This document shows positions 25,523-36,377 of a stretch of 64,000 nucleotides of DNA, in pieces; within the stretch, counting starts at the first letter, position 1, and every line of letters begins with the position of its first letter. Location: NCBI RefSeq assembly GCF_002285795.1, contig NZ_CP022961.1, positions 6,142,001 to 6,206,000 of the forward strand, read 5' to 3'. The translations under genes were made by a program, and so were the position numbers. The notes below the pieces were generated by a model, which saw only the letters and a program-made list of their open reading frames with translations, did not search any database and was not told the origin of the DNA. The stretch comes from Plantactinospora sp. KBS50. GTDB lineage: Bacteria; Actinomycetota; Actinomycetes; Mycobacteriales; Micromonosporaceae.

Positions 25523-27544
25523 CTAAACCGGTTCGGCGGATCCCGGCGTACCCGAGGGTGGGTCCGGCTGCGGCGTAGCCGGGCTTCGGTCCGCCGCCGG
25601 CGTACCGGGATGTTGCCGGGGTGGCCGCGGCCCGGCGTCCGCGGTCCCGGCGCCCGGCTCGTCCGAAGCCCCCGCCACGTCGATGCCCGCGGCGCCCGCG
25701 GCGCCCGCGGCGCCCGGGTCGGCCGCGGCGCCCTCGGTGCCGGCCGCGCCCCCCGGATCGGCCGGCCCGGCCGACCGCGCCGCCACGGCGGCGCCGTCGT
25801 GCCCGGCGCTGGCCTGCTTGAGCAGCCAGCTCAGCCCGGCCCGGCGGACCACCGCGGTCAGCCGGTCGCCCACGGCCAACGGGGTGTCCGCGGCGGGTGC
25901 CCAGTCCGGCTGGTCCGCATCGGAGCGCTGTACGGCGATCACCCGCACCGCCTCCGGTCGCTGGGCGGCCCGCAGCGGACGGCCGACCAGCGCGGAACCG
26001 GCCGCCACCGGCACCTCGGCGACCAGCAGGACGTGCCGGTGGACCGGGATGGTGGCGATCACCGCGCGGTTCAGCAGGGCGGCCGCGAAGGCCGGCGCCG
26101 CCAGGTAGGAAACGCTGCGCGAGATGTTGATGTTGAAGGCGCGCTGGATCCGGTCGGCGAAGTCGCCGTCGAACAGCCGCAGCACGACCAGCAGGTCCTC
26201 CCGGGCGGCCCGCGCGTGCAGGGCCGCCTGGAGATTCGTCACGTCGTCCGTGGTGAGCACCAGCAGGGCGCGGGCGGTACCGATCGAGGCGGTGGCCAGC
26301 ACCTCTTCGGCGCCGCCGTCGCCGACGATCAGCGGGATGTTGAGCCGGCGGGCCAGCGGCGCGCCCCGGGCGTCCCGGTCGGCGTCGATGGCCACCACCT
26401 CGACGCCGAGGTCCTGGAGCTGCGCCATCACCCGGGTACCGACGTTGCCCAGCCCGAGCACCACCATGTGGTCCTCCCGGTACGGCTGGAGCCGGTCGGT
26501 GGCCAGCGCGAGCCGGGCGTTGACGATCCCGTCCACCACCGCGGCGGTGATCAGCGGCACCAGGGCCAGCCCGCCGATGGTCAGCACCACCTGCATGATC
26601 TTCGCCAGGATGGGCTGGTCGGGCTCCGGGTCGCTGCCGCTGATCGTGGTGACGATGGTGATGTAGAGCCCGTTGCCCAGGTTGTCGTGCCGGCTGTAGG
26701 CCAGCGCCACCCCGAGCACCAGCACCGTCGCCAGCACGGTGAGGGTGGCTATCCCGATCTTGCGGGTGACGAACGAGCGGGCCGCCCGTACCGCCAGCCG
26801 GGCCGGGCGGCGCCGGCGGCGGTCCCGGGCGATCCGCCGGGCCGCCACCTCCGTGCCGACCGGCTGGCCGTTGGCCTCGGCCAGCACCACGTCCGCGCGG
26901 TCCGCGTCGGCCGGGAGCACCCGGAGCCGGCCCGGATCGCTGGTGTCGGCCAACCCGCACACCACGGCCTCCGCCGGTACGTCGGCGCGCCGCGCGACGT
27001 GCAGGGTACGTCCGCCGTGCCGGAAGTGCGTCGGGTCCACCTCGCCCAGCGCGGCGGCCACGAAGGCCGGCGCCGCCATCGCCGCGTCGGACAGGACAGT
27101 GGTGTCCGGCAACAGCCGCCGGACCCCGTTGGCCAGGCCGGTGTTGAACATCCGCAGCACGATCCGCAGCCGCGGCTCGACGGCCTGGGCGCACAGCGCC
27201 GCGTGGATGTTGCCCACGTCGTCCTGGTGCAGCAGGGCCAGCCCGGTCGCGCCGGCCAGTCCCGCCCGGCGCAGCGTACGTTCGTCGAGCCGGTCGGCCT
27301 CGATCCACTTGATGCCGGGGAGCTTGCGGATCTCGGGGCCGTCGCCGCGCGGCCGGTACGGCACGACGACCGTGATCCGGGGCGGTCCGGTCGGCAGGTC
27401 GGCGGCGAGCAGCGCGATCACCACGTGGTAGGCGAGGGCGTCCTGGCCACAGACCACGTAGTGCGGGCGGACGTCGCCGGTGGGCCGCAGCAGGCGGCTC
27501 GATCCGACCGCGCGCCGTGCCCGGTCCCGCCACGGGTCCGTCAT
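25523..27544 (-). CDS. RCK/TrkA-N double-domain ion channel protein (CASTOR/POLLUX-like layout)
   Basis: 673 residues. A first TrkA-N-like domain (about 26-180, HYVVCGQDALAYH, with a degraded nucleotide loop), two membrane helices (about 264-283 and 317-340) with a pore-loop-like stretch between them, a second TrkA-N domain with an intact loop MVVLGLGNVGTRV (about 360), then a TrkA-C-like region and an 80-residue Ala/Gly/Pro tail. The pore stretch reads TTISGSDPEP (299-308) instead of the K+ signature TVGYG, so ion selectivity is open. It would be a ligand-gated cation channel in the cytoplasmic membrane. ATG at 27544. Adjacent genes give no hint of the regulator or ligand. Confidence 0.82.
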   Translation of the reverse strand: MTDPWRDRARRAVGSSRLLRPTGDVRPHYVVCGQDALAYHVVIALLAADLPTGPPRITVVVPYRPRGDGPEIRKLPGIKWIEADRLDERTLRRAGLAGATGLALLHQDDVGNIHAALCAQAVEPRLRIVLRMFNTGLANGVRRLLPDTTVLSDAAMAAPAFVAAALGEVDPTHFRHGGRTLHVARRADVPAEAVVCGLADTSDPGRLRVLPADADRADVVLAEANGQPVGTEVAARRIARDRRRRRPARLAVRAARSFVTRKIGIATLTVLATVLVLGVALAYSRHDNLGNGLYITIVTTISGSDPEPDQPILAKIMQVVLTIGGLALVPLITAAVVDGIVNARLALATDRLQPYREDHMVVLGLGNVGTRVMAQLQDLGVEVVAIDADRDARGAPLARRLNIPLIVGDGGAEEVLATASIGTARALLVLTTDDVTNLQAALHARAAREDLLVVLRLFDGDFADRIQRAFNINISRSVSYLAAPAFAAALLNRAVIATIPVHRHVLLVAEVPVAAGSALVGRPLRAAQRPEAVRVIAVQRSDADQPDWAPAADTPLAVGDRLTAVVRRAGLSWLLKQASAGHDGAAVAARSAGPADPGGAAGTEGAAADPGAAGAAGAAGIDVAGASDEPGAGTADAGPRPPRQHPGTPAADRSPATPQPDPPSGTPGSAEPV

Positions 27545-27645
27545 CCGGGCATGGTAGCCAGCCGACCCCCTCGGGCGCCGACCCGCGAGCACGGCTCGCC
27601 GGTCGCCGTGGGTGTGCGGCGGGCCAGGGTGGGTAGTGCGGCACC

Positions 27646-28137
27646 GTGCAGACCTTCCTGCCGTACCCGGATTTCCACCGCACCGCGCGGGCGCTCGACC
27701 AGCGCCGGCTCGGCAAGCAGCGGGTGGAGGCGGTGCAGGTGCTGCGCGGCCTGACCCGCCCGGGGTACGGCTGGCGCAACCACCCGGCGGTCCGGATGTG
27801 GGCCGGGTACGAGGAGGCGTTGGTCCGGTACGGCCTGGACATCTGTGCGACGTGGTGCGCGGCCGGCCGGGCGGACACCTGCGCCGGCACGCTCGCCGCC
27901 GACCTGGCCTCCGGCTGCGGCATCGGGACGGTACGCAGCCAGTACGAGCTGGCCGCGGCCGGCGAGTTGCCGCCCTGGCTGGGCCGGGACGACCTGCACC
28001 TGAGTCACCGCTCCTCGCTGCTGCGCAAGGATCCGACCTTCTACGCCCCGCTCTTCGGCGACGTTCCGGACGACCTGGAGTACGTCTGGCCGGCCTCGGA
28101 CCGCGAGGCGACTTGCCGTTCCCGCCCGGTGCCCTGA
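27646..28137 (+). CDS. MSMEG_6728-type / pyrimidine-dimer glycosylase-like family protein
   Basis: 163 residues. The start MQTFLPYPDFHRTARALDQR followed by RLGKQRVEAVQVLRGL and GYGWRNHPAVRMW is the conserved front of a small actinobacterial family related to pyrimidine dimer DNA glycosylases. The middle holds a helix-rich region and HLSHRSSLLRKDPTFYAPLF, also typical of the family. DNA repair is suggested by family naming only; I cannot point to a proven catalytic residue. GTG at 27646 begins the conserved N-terminus directly. It is divergent from the channel gene, with a 101-bp spacer. Confidence 0.78.
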   Translation: MQTFLPYPDFHRTARALDQRRLGKQRVEAVQVLRGLTRPGYGWRNHPAVRMWAGYEEALVRYGLDICATWCAAGRADTCAGTLAADLASGCGIGTVRSQYELAAAGELPPWLGRDDLHLSHRSSLLRKDPTFYAPLFGDVPDDLEYVWPASDREATCRSRPVP

Positions 28138-28217
28138 CGCTGGGATCAAAGCGTCGATAGGGGCTCTTGCCAGACAAAAGTGCGACTCGGCGGCCCCTGC
28201 TTGCCGAAGGGACGGGC

Positions 28218-29756
28218 ATGGATCTCTCGCGGCCGGTGGCCCGGCTGCTCGGGGTACGGCCGCGGCTGGTGCCCACCGGTGGTGCCGGCGGCGCGAGCCG
28301 GGCGCCCGACGGCGCGTCGGCCGTCGTCGTGGGCGCGGGGATCGCCGGGGTCTCCGCGGCCGTGGTGCTGGCCGAGCGCGGAGTCCGGGTGACCCTGCTG
28401 GAGTCGCGCCGCTGGCTCGGTGGGCGGCTGGCGGCCTGGCCGGACCGGCTCGCCGACGGCACGCCGCAGATGGTCGAGCACGGCTTCCACGCGTTCTTCC
28501 GGCAGTACTACAACTGGCGCTCGATCCTGCGGCGGATCGACCCGGAGTTGGAGTTCCTACGGCCGGTACCCGGATACCCGGTGCTGTCCGCGCGCTGGCC
28601 CGCCGAGGAGTTCGGCAAGCTGCCCGCGGCGCCGCCGCTGAACCTGCTCGCCCTGCTGGCCCGCAGCCCCAGCCTGCGGCTGCGGGACCTACGCACGATG
28701 GACCGCCGGGCCGCGCTGCCGCTGCTGGCGTACGACCCGGAGCGGACGTTCGCCGAACTGGACACGACGAGCGCGGCCGAGCTGCTGGACTCGCTGCGGC
28801 TGCCCGACCGCGCCCGGGCGATGCTGTTCGAGGTCTTCTCGCACTCGTTCTTCAACGTGGAGACCGACTACTCGGCCGCCGAGATGACGGCGAACTTCCA
28901 CTTCTACCTGCTGGGCAACCCCGAAGGGCTGGCGTTCGACGCGCCGTACCGGGACTACGACACGGCGATCTGGCAGCCGCTGGCCCGCTACCTCGAAACG
29001 TGCGGCGCGCGGGTGGTCACCGGCGCCCCGGTGCTCACGGTGGACCGGGACGGCGCCGGCTGGCGGGTGCGGACGGCCGATTCCGGGTACGCCGCCGCGC
29101 ACCTGCTGCTGGCGGTGGATCCGCCGGCGCTGGCGGGGCTGGCCGGGGCGTCCCCGGCGCTGGCCGCCGCGCTGCCCGCGCTCGCCCGGCCGGCGGGCTT
29201 CGCGGCCGGACCGCCGTACGCGGTGGCCCGGTACTGGTTCGGCGGCGACGTACGGCGGGACCGGCCGATCTTCGCGGGCGTCTCCCGGCAGTCGACGCTC
29301 GACTCGGTGACGCTCTACCACCGGCTGGAGAGCGAGGCGGGCCGGTGGGCACGGCGCGTCGGCGGCTCCGTGGTCGAGCTGCACGCCTACGCCTGTGCAC
29401 CCGGCGTACCGGCAGGGGAGCTGGCCGAGCGGATGCGCCGCGAGCTGGCCGGGCTCTGGCCGGAAACGGCCGACCTGCCGGTGCTCGACCTGCGGGCGCG
29501 GGTGGAGGCGCAGGCGCCGGCGTTCCGGCCCGGCGACCACCCGGGCCGGCCGTCCGTCCGTACCGGCGCGGACGGGCTGTACCTGGCCGGCGACGGGATA
29601 GCCGCCCCGTTTCCGAGCGCGCTCATGGAACGCTCGGCCGCGACCGGCATCCTGGCGGCCAACGAGATCCTGCGCGCGTACGGCACGGCGACCGAACCGC
29701 TGCGGTCGGTGCGGCCCCGCGGCCTGCTCGCCGACCGCGGGTCGAGCCGTGGCTGA
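28218..29756 (+). CDS. FAD-dependent amine-oxidase-fold oxidoreductase, CrtU-like
   Basis: 512 residues. N-terminal FAD-binding motif VVVGAGIAGVSAAVVLAERG then LLESRRWLGGRLAAWP, a substrate region with EHGFHAFFRQYYNWRSILRR, and the C-terminal FAD contact LYLAGDGIAAPFPSALMERS. The layout follows carotenoid desaturases and the flavin half of isorenieratene synthase (CrtU), and EHGFHAFFRQYYN is typical of that group. No Rieske domain, other crt genes or methyltransferase are adjacent. It may act on a carotenoid or another lipid-soluble substrate. ATG at 28218, with no strong ribosome binding site. Confidence 0.82.
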   Translation: MDLSRPVARLLGVRPRLVPTGGAGGASRAPDGASAVVVGAGIAGVSAAVVLAERGVRVTLLESRRWLGGRLAAWPDRLADGTPQMVEHGFHAFFRQYYNWRSILRRIDPELEFLRPVPGYPVLSARWPAEEFGKLPAAPPLNLLALLARSPSLRLRDLRTMDRRAALPLLAYDPERTFAELDTTSAAELLDSLRLPDRARAMLFEVFSHSFFNVETDYSAAEMTANFHFYLLGNPEGLAFDAPYRDYDTAIWQPLARYLETCGARVVTGAPVLTVDRDGAGWRVRTADSGYAAAHLLLAVDPPALAGLAGASPALAAALPALARPAGFAAGPPYAVARYWFGGDVRRDRPIFAGVSRQSTLDSVTLYHRLESEAGRWARRVGGSVVELHAYACAPGVPAGELAERMRRELAGLWPETADLPVLDLRARVEAQAPAFRPGDHPGRPSVRTGADGLYLAGDGIAAPFPSALMERSAATGILAANEILRAYGTATEPLRSVRPRGLLADRGSSRG

Positions 29757-29786
29757 CCCGGGCCGGCCGGAGCGACGGTGCGGGCG

Positions 29787-30026
29787 CTAACGGCCGACGG
29801 CCGCGTAGCCCATCGCCGCCAGGCAGATCAGGGCGACCACGCCGCCTTTGGTGAACGCCGCGCGGACCAGGGTCCACGCCGTCTTGCGGAACTTCGGGAC
29901 GCTCGCCTTGGTGGCCGAGTAATCCCCCCAGGCGCGCCGCGCGGTGGCCCAGGACCTGCCGGCGACGACGCCCAACACGACTCCGACGACGAGCAGTACG
30001 GAGGCAACTGGGCGGTCCATCGACAC
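29787..30026 (-). CDS. Small two-helix membrane protein
   Basis: 79 residues, or 77 if ATG at 30020 is used instead of GTG at 30026. Helix 1 covers VASVLLVVGVVLGVVAG; a basic linker (RSWATARRAWGDYSATKASV) and an amphipathic stretch follow; helix 2 covers GGVVALICLAAMGYAAV. No known domain. A weak GAAG lies 8 nt before the ATG at 30020, which makes that start slightly more likely. Convergent with the oxidoreductase gene; function unknown. Confidence 0.65.
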   Translation of the reverse strand: MSMDRPVASVLLVVGVVLGVVAGRSWATARRAWGDYSATKASVPKFRKTAWTLVRAAFTKGGVVALICLAAMGYAAVGR

Positions 30027-30401
30027 ATCTTCAAATAGTCACCATCGGTGCGACATCAGCCGTTCGGCGACTACTCAAAGACACCTGCCACATATCGAAA
30101 AACGCGGGTTGAAGTCTAACTGCGAGCGCCATTCACGTGACTCTACGTGTTCGGTGCCGTGCCAACGTCACCGAGGGTGGCACCACCGCGACCGGCGGAT
30201 CCGGCGGGCCGGCGACCGACCGCGACCGACCGCCGCCGACCGCCGCCGGCCGCCCTCCGCCGCGGAAATGGGGCGGCATCGTGTCGCCCGGCACTGTTAG
30301 CCTCGTACGCCACATAAACGGGGAGTGAGCCGTCGACCACGACCGCCGCGCCGGACTGAGATCGGCGGCGCGGTCGGGTCCGGGGGCGCGAAGGAGTCGT
30401 C
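30027..30401. other. Intergenic region between two divergent membrane protein genes
   Basis: 375 bp. The left 130 bp are AT-richer than the window average and probably hold promoters. At 30211-30255 there is a run of CGACCG/CCGCCG-type triplet repeats. No convincing coding frame or structured RNA was found. Confidence 0.5.
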
Positions 30402-31010
30402 ATGTCCGGCACCGACCACATCGGATTGCCACGCCCTGTCCGGCTCGCGTCGGCCCTGGTGGCCACCGCGGCGACGCTGGCCGCGCTGGACGCCCTGGCG
30501 GCGTTGCTCAGCCTGCGCCGGGTGAACGCGCGGGCCGACAGCCTGATCCGGCTGATGTACGACCCGGAACAGGGCCGGCAGATCATCCAGGCGCTGCGCA
30601 GCGGCCTGTACGACAACCTCGCGATCGGGATCGTGGTGGCACTGCTGCTCCTGCCGCTGGCGTTCGGCGTACGCCGGCCGTCCCGCCGGATCCGGGTCGT
30701 CATGTGGGTGGTGCCGGTCGTGGCGTGGACCGGGCTCGGCTGCGCCCTTGCCACCGGGCCGGAGATCTCGACGTACACCGACGGCATCCAGAACGCGGCG
30801 GCGCTGCACGAGTGGAAGCAACTGGTCCCGGGCTGGTACAACAACCTGCACTCGATCACGGTGTTCCTGATCCTCGCCGGCCTGACCGCCGCCGCGCTGC
30901 TGCTGACCAAGCGGGAACTGGTGGCCTTCTACGGCCGGTCGGACCCGGAGACGGACACCGGCGACCTGTGGTCGCACCTGCGCCGGGACGACAACAGCCG
31001 GTCCGCCTGA
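30402..31010 (+). CDS. Membrane protein of unknown function
   Basis: 202 residues with four predicted membrane helices: SALVATAATLAALDALAALL, NLAIGIVVALLLLPLAFG, VVMWVVPVVAWTGLGCALA and ITVFLILAGLTAAALLL. Between helices 3 and 4 is a loop with HEWKQLVPGWYNNLHS, probably extracellular. A cytoplasmic charged tail ends TGDLWSHLRRDDN. No recognised domain. ATG at 30402 follows AAGGAGTCGT. Upstream of tRNA-Thr and on the opposite strand. Confidence 0.8.
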   Translation: MSGTDHIGLPRPVRLASALVATAATLAALDALAALLSLRRVNARADSLIRLMYDPEQGRQIIQALRSGLYDNLAIGIVVALLLLPLAFGVRRPSRRIRVVMWVVPVVAWTGLGCALATGPEISTYTDGIQNAAALHEWKQLVPGWYNNLHSITVFLILAGLTAAALLLTKRELVAFYGRSDPETDTGDLWSHLRRDDNSRSA

Positions 31011-31068
31011 TCGGCGGAGCTTCGACACCGCTCCGCTTCGGCACGCACCACAGCGGTGGCGGCTCGGA

Positions 31069-31144
31069 TGGAGCCCCCGGCCGGGATCGAACCGGCGACA
31101 TCCCGCTTACAAGGCGGGTGCTCTGCCAACTGAGCTACAAGGGC
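31069..31144 (-). tRNA. tRNA-Thr (anticodon TGT)
   Basis: A 76-nt cloverleaf with encoded CCA. Acceptor GCCCTTG pairs with CGGGGGC (two G-U pairs); D arm TAGCTCAGTTGGCAGAGCA; anticodon stem CCCGC/GCGGG with loop CTTGTAA, giving anticodon TGT; T arm GCCGGTTCGATCCCGGC. It reads ACA and, by wobble, other threonine codons. No phage or island junction is seen beside it. Confidence 0.97.
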
Positions 31145-31693
31145 GCTGTTCGAGGCCAGCATAGCCATACGGCGGCACCGGTCAGAGCATCCAACGGGCT
31201 GAACATCATCTGGCCGACCAGCGCCATCCGCCCCGGTGGGGACGGTATGCGGGCAATGACATCGGTCCCCGCGTAATTGATGCCCGCCAGTGGGTTACTG
31301 ACCGTTATGCCCGATCGAATCGCTATCTTGTCGCCCGCCCGTGGGAGTTCGGGCGATGCTTCAGTCAGGCGGACCGGCTGGGGCCATATCCACCATAACG
31401 GACGCCGCACCCGGAGTGTTGCGGCGGTCACGGCGACCGCTTGCCGCGGGCCGGCCGGTGGCCGGAACCGGCATGGTAACGATTTGAAAACGGTCGGGCG
31501 CGTCCGCTGCGAGTACCGTCGTGGACACCACCTTGGCAGCAAAGAAGAAACCGTTTACGGTGCAGTGACACGGACGACACCCGCAGGCTACCGATGGTCG
31601 CGGGCGGGGCCGACCGTTGGCCGGGGCAGCCGCCCGGGTCGCGCTTTCACTCGGATCGTCCGGCACGTTCCTGCCGGTGAAAGGAAGCACCAC
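31145..31693. other. Long intergenic region upstream of the msiK-type ATPase
   Basis: 549 bp between tRNA-Thr and the ATPase gene. It is less GC-rich in its middle and must contain the ATPase promoter. I see no conserved reading frame, no clear riboswitch and no terminator with a T tract. Confidence 0.5.
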
Positions 31694-32785
<1,092 letters not shown>

Positions 32786-32800
32786 CGCCGATCGACAACG

Positions 32801-32846
32801 CCGAAAGGGGGCGGTCCGCGCCAAAGCGCGGACCGCCCCCTTTCGG
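32801..32846. terminator. Perfect 21-bp hairpin, bidirectional terminator
   Basis: CCGAAAGGGGGCGGTCCGCG plus one C (32801-32821) and its exact complement (32826-32846) enclose the loop CAAA. The arms carry AAA and TTT near the stem base, so either strand gives a partial U run. It sits between convergent msiK and rlmB and should stop both. Confidence 0.93.
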
Positions 32847-32891
32847 TCTGTCGGGCTCGGCGGTCCCACCGCCGCACCCCCAACGGTGGTT

Positions 32892-34025
32892 CTACTGCCG
32901 GGCGCGGCGGCGGGCGATCTCGGCGAGCGTCACCGCGGCCGCCACGCTGGCGTTCAGCGACTCCACCTCGGAGACCATCGGGATGCCCACCAGCATGTCG
33001 CAGGTCTCGCCGACCAGCCGGGACAGCCCCCGACCCTCCGAGCCGACCACCACGACCAGCGGGCCGACGGCCGCTTCGAGGTCGTACAGGTCGGTCTCAC
33101 CGTCGGCGTCCAACCCGACCACCATGAAGCCGGCCTGCTGGCACGCCTTGAGCGCCCTGGTCAGGTTGGTCACCTGACCGACCGGCACCCGGGCCGCCGC
33201 GCCGGCGCTGGTCCGCCAGGCGGTCGCGGTGATCCCGGCGGCCCGCCGCTCCGGCACGAAGACGCCGTGCGCGCCGAACGCCGCGGCCGAGCGGAGCACC
33301 GCGCCGAGGTTCCGCGGGTCGGTCACCCCGTCCAGCGCCACGAGCAGCGGGGCGGGCTGTTCCAGCGCCGCCGCCAGCAGGTCGTCGAACGGCTGGTACG
33401 CGAACGGCGGCACCTGCAGCCCGATGCCCTGGTGCAGCACGCCGCCGGTCATCCGGTCCAACTCGGCCCGGCTGACCTCCATGATCGCCAAACCGCGGTC
33501 GGCCGCCGTACGGACGGCCTCGTTCACCCGGTCGTCGATGTCGATGCCCTGCGCCACGTACAGCGCGGTGGCCGGCACCTGGGCGCGCAACGCCTCCACC
33601 ACCGGGTTGCGGCCCACGAGCAGTTCGGGTCCGTCCTTGGCCGGGTTGGACCGCCGGCCGGGAGCCACCCGCGGCCCGGACCGGGTGGGTGCTCCCCGGC
33701 CGCCGCCGGCCGCGCCGCGCGCGACCGCGCGCCCGCCGGCCAGGCCGCGTCCGCCCTTGCCCCAGGTGGTGTCCTTGGTACCGGGCTTTCCGATCTTGGG
33801 CGCCCGGCCCTCCTCCGCCGCCGTGCGGCGTTCCTTCTCCTGCTTCCACGCGGTCCGCTCGGGCAGCTTCTCGGTGCCCGAGTAGCCCTTGTGCCACGGC
33901 CGCTCGTCCGCGGGCAGCGTGCGACCGCGACCGGCGAGCGAGCCCCGGTTCTTGCCGCCGGAGCCCTTGGTGGCGCCCTGCTTCGGCGTCACCCGTCGGC
34001 CCCGCCGTTGTGAGTTGCCAGCCAT
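32892..34025 (-). CDS. rlmB: 23S rRNA (guanosine-2'-O)-methyltransferase, TrmH/SpoU family
   Basis: 377 residues. A basic, disordered 130-residue N-terminus is followed by a SpoU substrate-binding domain ([15 protein letters not shown]) and the SPOUT methyltransferase knot: [17 protein letters not shown] (motif 1), [15 protein letters not shown] (motif 2) and [20 protein letters not shown] (motif 3). It methylates the 2'-OH of a guanosine in 23S rRNA, using SAM. The ATG overlaps the cysS stop by one base. The long basic extension is typical for actinobacterial homologues. Confidence 0.94.
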   Translation of the reverse strand: MAGNSQRRGRRVTPKQGATKGSGGKNRGSLAGRGRTLPADERPWHKGYSGTEKLPERTAWKQEKERRTAAEEGRAPKIGKPGTKDTTWGKGGRGLAGGRAVARGAAGGGRGAPTRSGPRVAPGRRSNPAKDGPELLVGRNPVVEALRAQVPATALYVAQGIDIDDRVNEAVRTAADRGLAIMEVSRAELDRMTGGVLHQGIGLQVPPFAYQPFDDLLAAALEQPAPLLVALDGVTDPRNLGAVLRSAAAFGAHGVFVPERRAAGITATAWRTSAGAAARVPVGQVTNLTRALKACQQAGFMVVGLDADGETDLYDLEAAVGPLVVVVGSEGRGLSRLVGETCDMLVGIPMVSEVESLNASVAAAVTLAEIARRRARQ

Positions 34026-35440
34026 CAGTCTCGATCCCCGATCGTCCAACGCGGTCCCTGCGGAGTGTCCTCGACCATGACCCCGGCCAGCTTGAGCTGG
34101 TCGCGGACCGCGTCGGCGGCCGCCCAGTCCCGGCGCGAGCGGGCCTGCGCCCGCTGCTCCAGCGCCAGCGCCACCAGCGAGTCGACCACCGACCGCAGGT
34201 CGTCGGTGGGTCCGCCGCCGGTCCAGGCCGGATCCAGCGGGTCGAGCCCCAGAATGCCCAGCATCGCCCTGGTGGCGGCCAGCGCCGCGCGCAGCGCGGC
34301 GTCGTCACCGGCGGCCAGGGCCGAGTTGCCATCCCGGAGTACGTCGTGCAGCACGGCCAGCGCCGCGGAGGTGTTGAGGTCGTCGTCCATCGCCGCCGCG
34401 AACTCGGCCGGCAGCTCGCCCGGCTCGCCGGCGCCGATCCGTTCCACGGCCCGCTGGACGAAGCCCTCGATCCGCCGGAAGGCGACGGCCGACTCGCGCA
34501 GCGCATCCTCGGTGTAGTCGATCCGGGACCGGTAGTGCGCGGACACGATGTAGTAGCGCAGCTCGACCGGGCGCACGCCGAGGTCGGCCACGTAGCCGAG
34601 GTCGAGGGCGTTGCCGGCCGACTTGCCCATCTTCACCCCCGCCAGGCTGAGCAGGCCGTGGTGCACCCAGAAGCGGGCGAACGGCAGCCCGAGGGCGCGC
34701 GACTGGGCGATCTCGTTCTCGTGGTGCGGGAAGACCAGGTCGAGCCCGCCGCCGTGGATGTCGAACTCCTCGCCCAGGTAACGGCGGCACATGGCCGAGC
34801 ACTCGATGTGCCAGCCGGGCCGGCCACGGCCCCAGGGCGAGGGCCAGTACGCGTCGATCGGCTCGTCGGGCTTGACGCCCTTCCACAGCGCGAAGTCCCG
34901 GGGATCGCGCTTGGCCCGGTCCGGGGCGTCCTCCGCCGGCTGCATGGCGTCCGGCTGCTGCCCGGACAGTGCCCCGTACGCCGGGTACGAGGTGACGTCG
35001 AAGTAGACGTCGCCCGAGTCGTCGCCGGCCGGGTACGCGTGGCCCGTGGCGATCAGCTCGGCGATCATCTCGTGCATCTCCGGGATGTGCCCGGTGGCCC
35101 GCGGCTCGTAGGTCGGGGGCAGCACGTTGAGGGCCCGGTAGTCGGCGCTCAGCAGCAGCTCGTTGGCGTACGCGATCGACCAGAACGGCCGCCCCTGCTC
35201 GACCGACTTGGTGAGGATCTTGTCGTCGATGTCGGTGAGGTTGCGGATGAACCGGACCGCGTAGCCGGAGCGCAGCAGCCAGCGCCGCAGCACGTCATAG
35301 TTGACCCCGGAACGAAGGTGGCCGATGTGCGCGGGCGCCTGCAGGGTGAGACCACACAGGTAGACCCCCACCTTGCCGGCTTCCCGCGGGACGAAGTCCC
35401 GCACCGATCTGGTGGCGGTGTCGTACAGGCGTAGTGTCAC
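34025..35440 (-). CDS. cysS: Cysteinyl-tRNA synthetase
   Basis: 471 residues, class I synthetase. The zinc-site and HIGH region reads [20 protein letters not shown]; further zinc ligands lie in WHIECSAM and [12 protein letters not shown]; the KMSKS loop is [18 protein letters not shown]-type anticodon-binding domain follows. It charges tRNA-Cys. The HHENE motif and normal length argue for CysS rather than the mycothiol ligase MshC. The start is GTG at 35440, with TACCCT exactly 6 nt upstream and no ribosome binding site, so the message is probably leaderless. Operon with rlmB. Confidence 0.95.
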   Translation of the reverse strand: MTLRLYDTATRSVRDFVPREAGKVGVYLCGLTLQAPAHIGHLRSGVNYDVLRRWLLRSGYAVRFIRNLTDIDDKILTKSVEQGRPFWSIAYANELLLSADYRALNVLPPTYEPRATGHIPEMHEMIAELIATGHAYPAGDDSGDVYFDVTSYPAYGALSGQQPDAMQPAEDAPDRAKRDPRDFALWKGVKPDEPIDAYWPSPWGRGRPGWHIECSAMCRRYLGEEFDIHGGGLDLVFPHHENEIAQSRALGLPFARFWVHHGLLSLAGVKMGKSAGNALDLGYVADLGVRPVELRYYIVSAHYRSRIDYTEDALRESAVAFRRIEGFVQRAVERIGAGEPGELPAEFAAAMDDDLNTSAALAVLHDVLRDGNSALAAGDDAALRAALAATRAMLGILGLDPLDPAWTGGGPTDDLRSVVDSLVALALEQRAQARSRRDWAAADAVRDQLKLAGVMVEDTPQGPRWTIGDRD

Positions 35441-35446
35441 CCGACA

Positions 35447-35517
35447 AGGGTAGCCGGCCGCCCTCGGGCCGAGGTGCCCGAGGCGTACCGGTCGCGACGG
35501 CCCGACGGCCGTACCCT
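35447..35517. promoter_or_regulatory. Back-to-back leaderless promoters of cysS and the IclR gene
   Basis: On the minus strand TACCCT (35447-35452) lies 6 nt before the cysS GTG. On the plus strand the same hexamer (35512-35517) lies 6 nt before the IclR ATG. Neither gene has a Shine-Dalgarno sequence. Identical -10 and spacing on both strands suggest transcripts that start at the start codons. Confidence 0.65.
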
Positions 35518-35523
35518 TCGGTG

Positions 35524-36252
35524 ATGGACAGCACGGGCCGGCCGGCGGAATCGACCGGCCGGGTACGCCCGGCGGAGTCGGCGGGCCGGGCACGCCCGGC
35601 GGAACCGACCGGCCGGTCACGCCCGGCGGAATCCGCGCAGACCCTGGACCGGGGGCTGCGGCTGCTGCATCTGGTGGCCGACGCGCCGGGCGGGCTCACC
35701 GTGACCGAGGCCGCGCAGCGGCTGGGCGTCGGGCGGGCCGTGGTCTACCGGCTGGTCGGCGCGCTCGCCGAGCACGGGATGGTGCGCCGCGATCCGGCCG
35801 GCCGGCTGCGGCTGGGGGTCGGCGTTCTCCACCTCGCCCGCCGGGCGCAACCGCTGCTCGCCGAGGGCGCGTTGCCGGCCCTGCGCCGGCTCGCCGAGCA
35901 GACCGGGGCGACCGCACACCTGACCGTGGTGGAGGGCGGCGAGGGGGTGGCGCTCGCGGTCGTCGAGCCGAGCTGGACGGCGTTCCACGTGGCGTACCGG
36001 ACCGGCTCCCGGCACCCGCTCGACCGTGGCGCGGCCGGGCAGGCGATCCTGGCCGGCCGCAAGGGCCTGGACCGGCCGGTCGCCACGAGCGGCGAGTTGC
36101 AGCCCGGGGCGTACGGCGTGGCGGCGCCGGTGCTCGGCGTGCCGGGACTGGAGGCGAGCGTCGGGGTGGTGGCGCTCGCCGCGCTGGACCCGACGGTGGT
36201 CGGCGGGCAGGTGCGGGCGGCGGCGGAGGCCGTGGCCAGCGCCCTCGGCTGA
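35524..36252 (+). CDS. IclR-family transcriptional regulator
   Basis: 242 residues. After a 38-residue Pro/Arg/Ser repeat leader (PAESTGRVRPAESAGR and variants), the winged helix spans about 38-100 (LDRGLRLLHLVADAPGGLTV, EAAQRLGVGRAVVYRLVGAL). An IclR effector domain follows, with LRRLAEQTGATAHLTVVEGG and HPLDRGAAGQAILAG. The ligand is unknown; family members often control aromatic or acid catabolism. It sits at the edge of the tyrosine-catabolism region, but it is too far from hgmA to claim control. It is divergent from cysS. Confidence 0.9.
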   Translation: MDSTGRPAESTGRVRPAESAGRARPAEPTGRSRPAESAQTLDRGLRLLHLVADAPGGLTVTEAAQRLGVGRAVVYRLVGALAEHGMVRRDPAGRLRLGVGVLHLARRAQPLLAEGALPALRRLAEQTGATAHLTVVEGGEGVALAVVEPSWTAFHVAYRTGSRHPLDRGAAGQAILAGRKGLDRPVATSGELQPGAYGVAAPVLGVPGLEASVGVVALAALDPTVVGGQVRAAAEAVASALG

Positions 36253-36377
36253 GTCGCCCGGCCCGGACCAGGCGGCCCGCACCAGGCGGCCCGGATCACG
36301 CGCTGCGGTTCGGGCAGCCGGATCACACGGCCGCACCGGGCGGCCCGGATCAGGCCGTCCGGATCAGGTTGTCCGGA

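Noticed and set aside
28218-29756. Carotenoid biosynthesis cluster
   Set aside because: Only one CrtU-like flavoprotein is present. No phytoene synthase, desaturase or cyclase gene is adjacent.
31135-31542. 135-codon minus-strand frame next to tRNA-Thr
   Set aside because: It overlaps the tRNA end, has no ribosome binding site and no protein-like pattern.
34025-35440. Mycothiol ligase MshC instead of CysS
   Set aside because: The HHENE motif, the length and the neighbour rlmB fit CysS better.
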